A DNA stretch of 40,166 nucleotides, taken from assembly GCA_017459635.1 (NCBI GenBank), contig JAFUCO010000056.1, positions 1-40,166 on the forward strand, in the 5' to 3' direction. Shown here one piece after another: positions 34,785 through 40,166 of the stretch. The notes under the pieces were generated by a model. It saw only the letters and a list, made by a program, of their open reading frames with translations. It made no database searches and had not been told where the DNA came from. Each line of letters opens with the position of its first letter. Position 1 is the first letter of the stretch. This stretch comes from Blautia sp. (GTDB lineage: Bacteria > Bacillota > Clostridia > Lachnospirales > Lachnospiraceae). The translations under genes and the position numbers were made by a program.

Positions 34785-36320
34785 ATGGCAGTTAACACTT
34801 TTGCAGCAATTGATGTCGGGGCCTATGAGATAAGCATGAAGGTCTTTGAACTTTCAAAAAAGACAGGCTTCAGGGAACTGACGGATATACGTTACAGGCT
34901 TGAACTGGGAGAGGATGCCTATACTGTCCGCAAGATCAGCCCCGAGATGGTGGATTATCTGTGTGAGATCCTGATCGACTTTAAGCGTGTAATGGCAGAG
35001 TTCGGGGTAACCGAATACCGGGCATGCGCTACAAGTGCCTTCAGGGAGCTGCTGAATCCGGTAATAGTGATTGAACAGATCTTCCAGCGTACAGGGCTGA
35101 GGGTCGAGGTGCTGAGCAATTCGGAGCAGCACTTCCTGGGCTACAAATCGATAGCCGCCATAGAGGCAGGCTTTAAAAAGATGATCCAGAAAGGTACCGC
35201 AATTCTGGATGTCGGCGGCGGAAGCCTGCAGGTTTCCCTTTTTGACAACGATACTCTGGTTACGACCCAGAGCCTCAAGATGGGAAGCATGCGCATCAGG
35301 GAGCGGCTTAAGGATCTTGAAAAAACGACCATCCACTATGACCAGCTTATAGAGGAGTTCATCAGGAATGACCTGACCTGCTTCCAGAGACTGTACCTTA
35401 AGGACAGGGATATCAAAAATGTAATCCTGATGGGGGATTTCCTGACAGATACGATATATCATGAGGACCTTAAGGATAATACGATAACCCGGGCGGAGTT
35501 TGACAGACGATATGGTGATGTTGTCAACAAGCCGGTTCAGGAGCTGTCCGAGACGCTTGGGATCGATCCGGAGTATGCATCGCTTGTGACCCCGACAATG
35601 GTCATATGCCGCTGCTTCCTGGACATATTCGGTGCCGAGCAGCTGTGGGCGCCGGGCGTTTCGCTCCTTGATGGAATTGCCTATGATTATGCCGAACGTC
35701 ATAAATACATCAAGAGCGCCCATAATTTTGAGAATGATATTCTTGTAGCCGCACGCAATATCGCAAAGCGTTATTCCTCCGGGAAAGCGCATATACAGGG
35801 GACTACCGATATTGCGCTTGCGATCTTTGACAGCACAAAAAAGATACATGGCATGGGCAAACGGGAACGCCTGCTGCTCCAGCTGGCAGTACAGCTGCAT
35901 GACTGTGGCAAGTACATCAGCATGGGCGCCGTTTCGGAATGCTCCTACCGTATCATTATGGAGACGGAGATCATCGGACTGTCCACAGAGGAGAGGCATA
36001 TAATTGCCAGCGCTGTGCGCTACAATAATGCGGACTTCCGTTACAGCTCACAATATGAGCAGGAGACAGCCCTCGACCGTGAAAAATACCTGCTGGTAGC
36101 AAAGCTGACGGCAATCCTCCGTATAGCAAATGCCATGGACCGCAGCCATTATCAGAAGGTAGAGAGCATCCGCACGACGCTGAAGGACCGCAAGCTCACA
36201 CTGCTTGTGGATTCATCCAGGGATATGTCTCTGGAGCTTGGGCTTCTGAAGGATAAGGTTGAATTCTTTGAAGAAGTGTTCGGGATCAGACTTGAGCTCA
36301 GGAGGAAGAAGAAAGTATAA
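34785..36320 (+). CDS. Ppx/GppA-type phosphatase with HD domain
   Basis: The 511-residue protein has the actin-like Ppx/GppA domain (about 1-300: AAIDVGAYEISMKVFEL, CATSAFRELLNP, ILDVGGGSLQVSLFD) and a C-terminal HD-type domain with the H372-D373 pair in QLHDCGKY. Such proteins hydrolyse terminal phosphates of inorganic polyphosphate (Ppx) and/or convert pppGpp to ppGpp (GppA); the sequence alone does not decide. AGGGAGGAG precedes the ATG. A polyphosphate kinase gene follows at 36566, supporting the exopolyphosphatase reading. The frame from 34854 to 35999 on the other strand is a shadow. Confidence 0.9.
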   Translation: MAVNTFAAIDVGAYEISMKVFELSKKTGFRELTDIRYRLELGEDAYTVRKISPEMVDYLCEILIDFKRVMAEFGVTEYRACATSAFRELLNPVIVIEQIFQRTGLRVEVLSNSEQHFLGYKSIAAIEAGFKKMIQKGTAILDVGGGSLQVSLFDNDTLVTTQSLKMGSMRIRERLKDLEKTTIHYDQLIEEFIRNDLTCFQRLYLKDRDIKNVILMGDFLTDTIYHEDLKDNTITRAEFDRRYGDVVNKPVQELSETLGIDPEYASLVTPTMVICRCFLDIFGAEQLWAPGVSLLDGIAYDYAERHKYIKSAHNFENDILVAARNIAKRYSSGKAHIQGTTDIALAIFDSTKKIHGMGKRERLLLQLAVQLHDCGKYISMGAVSECSYRIIMETEIIGLSTEERHIIASAVRYNNADFRYSSQYEQETALDREKYLLVAKLTAILRIANAMDRSHYQKVESIRTTLKDRKLTLLVDSSRDMSLELGLLKDKVEFFEEVFGIRLELRRKKKV

Positions 36321-36334
36321 ATGCGGCTGTCAAT

Positions 36335-36408
36335 AACATATAGAAGAATTGTCCGCATAAGGATTGTCCATAACAGATAGAAGAATTGTCCGCATAAGGA
36401 TTATCCAT
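36335..36408. repeat. Two tandem 37-bp units
   Basis: Units 36335-36371 and 36372-36408 are direct copies differing at two positions; each includes ATAGAAGAATTGTCCGCATA. They lie 14 nt after the phosphatase stop and run into the inverted-repeat element that follows. Confidence 0.9.
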
Positions 36409-36538
36409 ATGTTCAGAACAGGTTTTGAATAGCCACGCAGGCTGGCATCTGTATGTCGGATATAAACGGCTAAAACATGCGTTTATAGATGAGACGTGCA
36501 AGGGGAATCTGACCTTTTCAGAAAAGGCCTGAACATAT
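36407..36538. repeat. Inverted-repeat-bounded element before ppk
   Basis: ATATGTTCAG (36407-36416) and CTGAACATAT (36529-36538) bound 132 bp that contain GTTCAGAACAG at the left, an ATAAACG/CGTTTAT stem and CCTTTT/AAAAGG. No ORF is present. The arrangement resembles the elements before dapL and ppx. Confidence 0.65.
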
Positions 36539-36565
36539 ATGATGGATTTGTCGGGAGGAAATATA

Positions 36566-38713
36566 ATGGATTTAAAAAACTTTGAGAAACCGGAATATTT
36601 TGTAAACAGAGAGCTCAGCTGGCTTAAATTTGACGAGAGGGTACTGTCTGAGGCGCGCGATAAAAGCCTGCCGCTTTTTGAAAGACTGAAATTCCTCAGC
36701 ATCACATCATCAAACCTGGATGAATTCTATATGGTCCGTGTGGCTTCGCTGAAGGATCAGGTCCACGCCGGTTACACCAAAACGGATCTTGCGGGACTTA
36801 CACCTAAGGAACAGCTGAAGGAGATCAGCGCGCAGACTCATGAGATAGTGCAGCAGCAGTATTCGACGCTTAACAGGAGCCTTCTTCCTGCTCTTGAAAA
36901 AGCCGGCTTTCATCTTGTGACCGATGTAGCTGATCTTACAAAGGAGCAGGCTGAATTTGTGGACCGCTATTTTGAGGACAATGTCTATCCGGTGCTCACA
37001 CCGATGGCGATGGATTCGTCCCGTCCGTTCCCGCTTGTAAGGAACAAGACCCTTAACATTGGCGCGCTGATATCCAGAAAAGACAAGAAAAAAGGAAAAG
37101 AGAACCTTGTTTTTGCCACGGTACAGGTGCCCTCTGTCCTGCCGAGAGTGGTGATAATACCATCCAAAAAGAGCGAAGAAACCACCGTCATACTGCTGGA
37201 GGAGATTATCCGCCGTAATATTAAGAGCCTGTTCCTGTCGAATGATGTGGTGTGCGCTCATCCTTACAGGATAATGAGAAACGCTGACCTCACCATCGAT
37301 GAAGATGAGGCGGAGGATCTGCTGGTAGAGATCAAGAAGCAGCTCAAAAAGCGCCAGTGGGGAGAAGTCATCCGCCTTGAGATAGAGGAGAAGATGGATC
37401 CGAGGCTTCTGAAGGTGCTTGAGCAGGAATTCGCGATCAAGGAAGAGGATCTTTTCAGGATAAACGGACCGCTGGACCTTACCATGCTGATGAAGGTGTA
37501 CGGGCAGGAAGGATACGACCAGTATAAGGCGCCGAAGCATGTACCGGCACCGGTGGTGGAATTCATGGATGAGCATGTCAACATTTTTGATGTGATCCGC
37601 AATAAGGATGTTTTCCTTCACCATCCATACATGAGCTTTGATCCGGTGGTGAATTTTATCCGCCAGGCTTCAAAGGATCCGGATGTCCTTGCCATAAAGC
37701 AGACGCTTTACCGTGTAAGCGGGAATTCCCCGATAATATCAGCGCTTGCGAACGCGGCAGAGAACGGAAAGCAGGTTTCGGTACTTGTAGAGCTTAAGGC
37801 ACGTTTTGATGAGGAAAACAATATTGTGTGGGCCCAGAAGCTTGAAAAAGCAGGCTGCCATGTAATTTACGGCCTGGTAGGCCTTAAGACTCACAGCAAG
37901 ATCACCCTTGTAGTGCGCCGTGAGGAGACAGGCATACGCCGTTATGTCCATCTTGCGACGGGTAATTACAATGACTCTACTGCAAAGCTTTATACGGACT
38001 GCGGTATCTTTACCTGCGATGAACGGTTCGGCGAGGATGCAACGGCAGTTTTCAATATGCTTTCCGGATATTCCGAGCCGAAGCACTGGAACAAGCTGAT
38101 CGTTGCGCCTATCTGGATGAAGGACCGTTTCCTGAAGCTGATAGAGCGTGAGGCCGATTATGCGTCGAAGGGGATACCGGCGGAGATCACCGCAAAGATG
38201 AATTCACTGTGCGATCCGGTTATCATGTCAGCGCTTTACTATGCCTCTTCATGCGGAGTTAAGATCAACCTGCTGGTACGCGGGATATGCTGCCTTAAGG
38301 TCGGCATACCGGGCGTCAGTGAAAACATACATGTGAGGTCGATCGTGGGTGATTTCCTGGAGCACAGCCGTATATTCTGCTTTGTCAACGGCGGAAGCCC
38401 TGAAATATACATGGGAAGCGCCGACTGGATGCCACGTAATCTTGACAGACGTGTTGAGATCGTTTTTCCGGTCGAGGATGAGGATATCAAAGCCGAACTC
38501 CTGCATATTCTCGATGTTGAGTTTAAGGATAATGTAAAAGCTCACATTCTTGGAGCGGACGGCAAGTATGTGAAACAGGACAAGAGAGGGAAAGTTCTGG
38601 TGAATTCCCAGATGGAATTCTGCAGGGAAGCCGATGAAAAAGTTGAGAAGAAGAAACGCCAGGCTGACAGCAGACGGACATTCGTTCCGGCAGAGCCTGT
38701 TCAGGAGGATTGA
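36566..38713 (+). CDS. ppk: Polyphosphate kinase 1
   Basis: Ppk1 makes inorganic polyphosphate from ATP reversibly. The 715-residue protein opens with FVNRELSWLKFDERVL, the family's N-terminal domain, continues with the middle domain and two PLD-like C-terminal domains containing LIKASKDPDV-like RQASKDPDVLAIKQTLYRVS, the phosphorylated His in KTHSK (H443), the HLATGNYND stretch, and DWMPRNLDRRVE. GGGAGGA before ATG 36566 decides the start against the upstream ATG at 36539. Together with the phosphatase before it this is a polyphosphate turnover pair. The next gene begins 2 nt after the stop. Confidence 0.97.
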   Translation: MDLKNFEKPEYFVNRELSWLKFDERVLSEARDKSLPLFERLKFLSITSSNLDEFYMVRVASLKDQVHAGYTKTDLAGLTPKEQLKEISAQTHEIVQQQYSTLNRSLLPALEKAGFHLVTDVADLTKEQAEFVDRYFEDNVYPVLTPMAMDSSRPFPLVRNKTLNIGALISRKDKKKGKENLVFATVQVPSVLPRVVIIPSKKSEETTVILLEEIIRRNIKSLFLSNDVVCAHPYRIMRNADLTIDEDEAEDLLVEIKKQLKKRQWGEVIRLEIEEKMDPRLLKVLEQEFAIKEEDLFRINGPLDLTMLMKVYGQEGYDQYKAPKHVPAPVVEFMDEHVNIFDVIRNKDVFLHHPYMSFDPVVNFIRQASKDPDVLAIKQTLYRVSGNSPIISALANAAENGKQVSVLVELKARFDEENNIVWAQKLEKAGCHVIYGLVGLKTHSKITLVVRREETGIRRYVHLATGNYNDSTAKLYTDCGIFTCDERFGEDATAVFNMLSGYSEPKHWNKLIVAPIWMKDRFLKLIEREADYASKGIPAEITAKMNSLCDPVIMSALYYASSCGVKINLLVRGICCLKVGIPGVSENIHVRSIVGDFLEHSRIFCFVNGGSPEIYMGSADWMPRNLDRRVEIVFPVEDEDIKAELLHILDVEFKDNVKAHILGADGKYVKQDKRGKVLVNSQMEFCREADEKVEKKKRQADSRRTFVPAEPVQED

Positions 38714-38715
38714 TT

Positions 38716-40122
38716 ATGAAAGATGAAATACCCTCCGACAGCACGAGGGAAGCAGTTGACACACCTGATACCGCCTCCACGGAAAAGACGGGGAAGACCG
38801 CAGAAAATGCATCTTCCAAAGCCTGGGCGGATCTGATGAGAGATGTGAATAAAGCAAGAGGCAGTGATGCTTCCGCTGCCTCAGCCGGGGCGGCGTCTGA
38901 GAGCAATTTAAAAACATCACAGACAGAAAGGCCTGAAAGCGCTGCAAGGCAGGCAAGGACTTCAAGCCAGGAGAGTGGCCCGGGAGCTGAGAGGAATGCG
39001 AGTCCGGAAAGCGCCTCCGGAACCTCAAAAGCTGCGAGGCAAAAGACTGCATCCGGAGCTGAGAGGAATTCGAGGGTGAATAGTGCGTCCGGAACTTCAA
39101 GGGCTGCCAGGCCGAAGACTGCATCCGGAACTGTAAAGACTGAGAGACCTGAAGCTGCATCCAGGACTTCAAAGCAGGCAAGGCCGGAGACAGCCGCGAG
39201 GTCAGCAAAATCTGCGAAGCCTGTAAAATCCGCGAGGCCTGAGTCAATGAGAACGGGAGATCCGGCACGCAAACGGACAAACGGCAGCAGCCCACAGAGC
39301 CGTAAAAGAAAAGCTGCGCTTGCGAGAAGGCGGAAAAAAAGGCGGCTTCTGATTGCGGCCTCTGCTGCAGTACTTGTACTATTGATAGTCATATGTATAT
39401 TTGTTGTCCGCGGGTGCAAGTCACGGAAAAACGGGAGCAGCACATCTACCGAACCCGTAACCGGAGAGGCCGTTCAGGGAAGCTTTGCAATAACAGGCGG
39501 AGATGAGGTGGAAGAAGCTTCTGCTGCAGAGGCAACACCGACACCTGTACCGGATCCCTATGCTGATAAGCCCGATATTGATATCAACAGCTGGGAATAC
39601 ATTCTTGCCAACGCGACGCACTCAATTGAGGAATACAGGCCTGAGACAGAGTATTTTGAAGATGTACAGCTGGACTACCGCATAATTGAGCCGATGAGCC
39701 GGTTTGTGGAAGATGCCCGCGCTCAGGGACTAAGCGTGTTCATGTCTTCCGGATACCGTGATTATGATGAGCAGAGCTGGCTTTTTAATATGAAGGTTGA
39801 GGAATACGGCGACGAGGCGGTTGCAGCAACCATAGTAGCACCTCCCGGGACAAGCGAGCACCAGACAGGCCTTGCCGCAGACATAACTGATGACTATTAC
39901 GAAACCAAAAATGAGAGCCTTGAAAATACAGAGCTCTACAAGTGGATGAGCGCCCACTGCCAGGAATACGGCTTTATAGTCCGCTTCCCGAAAGGCAAAG
40001 AAGACGTCACAGGAATCATATACGAGCCCTGGCATTTCAGATACGTAGGCGTAGAAGCCGCCACCTACATAATGGAGCATAACCTGACACTGGAAGAGTT
40101 CATAGAGCTGTACAAGAACTAA
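38716..40122 (+). CDS. VanY-like D-alanyl-D-alanine carboxypeptidase with long cytoplasmic tail
   Basis: A 468-residue membrane protein. Residues 1-200 are low-complexity, rich in Ala, Ser, Lys, Arg and Thr with repeated SGTSKAAR/SGTSRAAR/RPKTASGT blocks. One membrane span follows at about 213-235 (LLIAASAAVLVLLIVICIFV) after a KRKAALARRRKKRR cluster, so the tail is cytoplasmic. The outer part (290-468) is a zinc carboxypeptidase of the M15B type with SGYRDYDEQ, the His/Asp ligands in SEHQTGLAADI and the YEPWHFRYVG Glu/His pair. It should trim D-Ala from peptidoglycan stems. AGGAGG lies 7 nt before ATG 38716. It is 2 nt from ppk. Confidence 0.9.
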   Translation: MKDEIPSDSTREAVDTPDTASTEKTGKTAENASSKAWADLMRDVNKARGSDASAASAGAASESNLKTSQTERPESAARQARTSSQESGPGAERNASPESASGTSKAARQKTASGAERNSRVNSASGTSRAARPKTASGTVKTERPEAASRTSKQARPETAARSAKSAKPVKSARPESMRTGDPARKRTNGSSPQSRKRKAALARRRKKRRLLIAASAAVLVLLIVICIFVVRGCKSRKNGSSTSTEPVTGEAVQGSFAITGGDEVEEASAAEATPTPVPDPYADKPDIDINSWEYILANATHSIEEYRPETEYFEDVQLDYRIIEPMSRFVEDARAQGLSVFMSSGYRDYDEQSWLFNMKVEEYGDEAVAATIVAPPGTSEHQTGLAADITDDYYETKNESLENTELYKWMSAHCQEYGFIVRFPKGKEDVTGIIYEPWHFRYVGVEAATYIMEHNLTLEEFIELYKN

Positions 40123-40166
40123 AATAAGACAGGGGACGGTTCTCTGTTTCAAGACAGAGAACCGTC
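40123..40166. repeat. GACGGTTCTCTGTC-family repeat, inverted pair cut by the window end
   Basis: AATAAGACAGGGGACGGTTC continues to GACGGTTCTCTGT and its complement ACAGAGAACCGTC, just after the last stop codon. Likely terminator position. Confidence 0.8.

Noticed and set aside
34854-35999. 381-residue minus-strand ORF
   Set aside because: It lies wholly opposite the Ppx/GppA gene, which has clear motifs and a ribosome site; composition is that of an antisense shadow.
38523-39443. 306-residue minus-strand ORF
   Set aside because: It is the complement of the Ala/Ser-rich VanY tail and ppk end; its repetitive Leu/Ala composition comes from that low complexity.

Overview
The window looks like chromosomal DNA of a low-to-mid GC anaerobic Clostridia, most likely Lachnospiraceae-like. 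This is an inference from protein style: stand-alone GltB/GltD, DapL, an ANTAR regulator beside a glutamine-synthetase-like gene, class A RNase P RNA, Ppx/Ppk1 and a PyrB/PyrI pair. Gene density is high and nearly everything reads on the + strand; only pyrB-pyrI is on the - strand.

Layout. 1-5728: carAB (carbamoyl phosphate synthetase) followed by a hicAB toxin-antitoxin pair. 5729-11854: gltB-gltD (glutamate synthase). 12127-17334: dapL, pyrG, a divergent glutamine-synthetase-like gene, an ANTAR regulator and a small HTH protein. 17423-23323: GNAT, recQ and a three-gene ABC exporter operon. 23324-24082: repeat-rich spacer with tRNA-Pro. 24083-29059: a coiled-coil protein, a two-TM protein, a substrate-binding/VWA lipoprotein and a GT2/sugar-transferase fusion. 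29060-30317: a 194-bp inverted-repeat element, two tRNA-Gly genes and rnpB. 30400-36320: pyrI-pyrB (minus), folC, pheA, ppx/gppA. 36566-40122: ppk and a VanY-like carboxypeptidase.

Main biological reading. carA and gltB carry near-identical leaders: a sigma-A promoter, then a hairpin with a hexanucleotide loop having A at position 1 and G at position 4 (the ANTAR recognition pattern), whose 3' arm is shared with a U8 terminator. An ANTAR protein is encoded in the same window, next to a glutamine-synthetase homologue that keeps the metal ligands but lacks several ammonia/glutamate-site residues. I infer a nitrogen-responsive antitermination circuit in which carAB and gltBD are targets, and in which the GS-like protein may act as sensor or partner. 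The leader of carA arrived with, or gave rise to, the leader of gltB by a segmental duplication that also copied the 3' end of hicB, so carAB-hicAB lies between two direct repeats of about 215 bp.

The intergenic spaces are crowded with at least four repeat families: a GACGGTTCTCTGTC-type repeat, often as inverted pairs (one 39-bp perfect palindrome before the GS-like gene); GTTCAGAAC-bounded elements before dapL, ppx and ppk, one flanked by a 13-bp direct repeat; a long inverted repeat seen whole at 29183 and cut by the window edge at 1; and a GC-rich family around tRNA-Pro. Two small genes (hicA and an HTH gene) have promoters placed so close to the ATG that their mRNAs should be leaderless.
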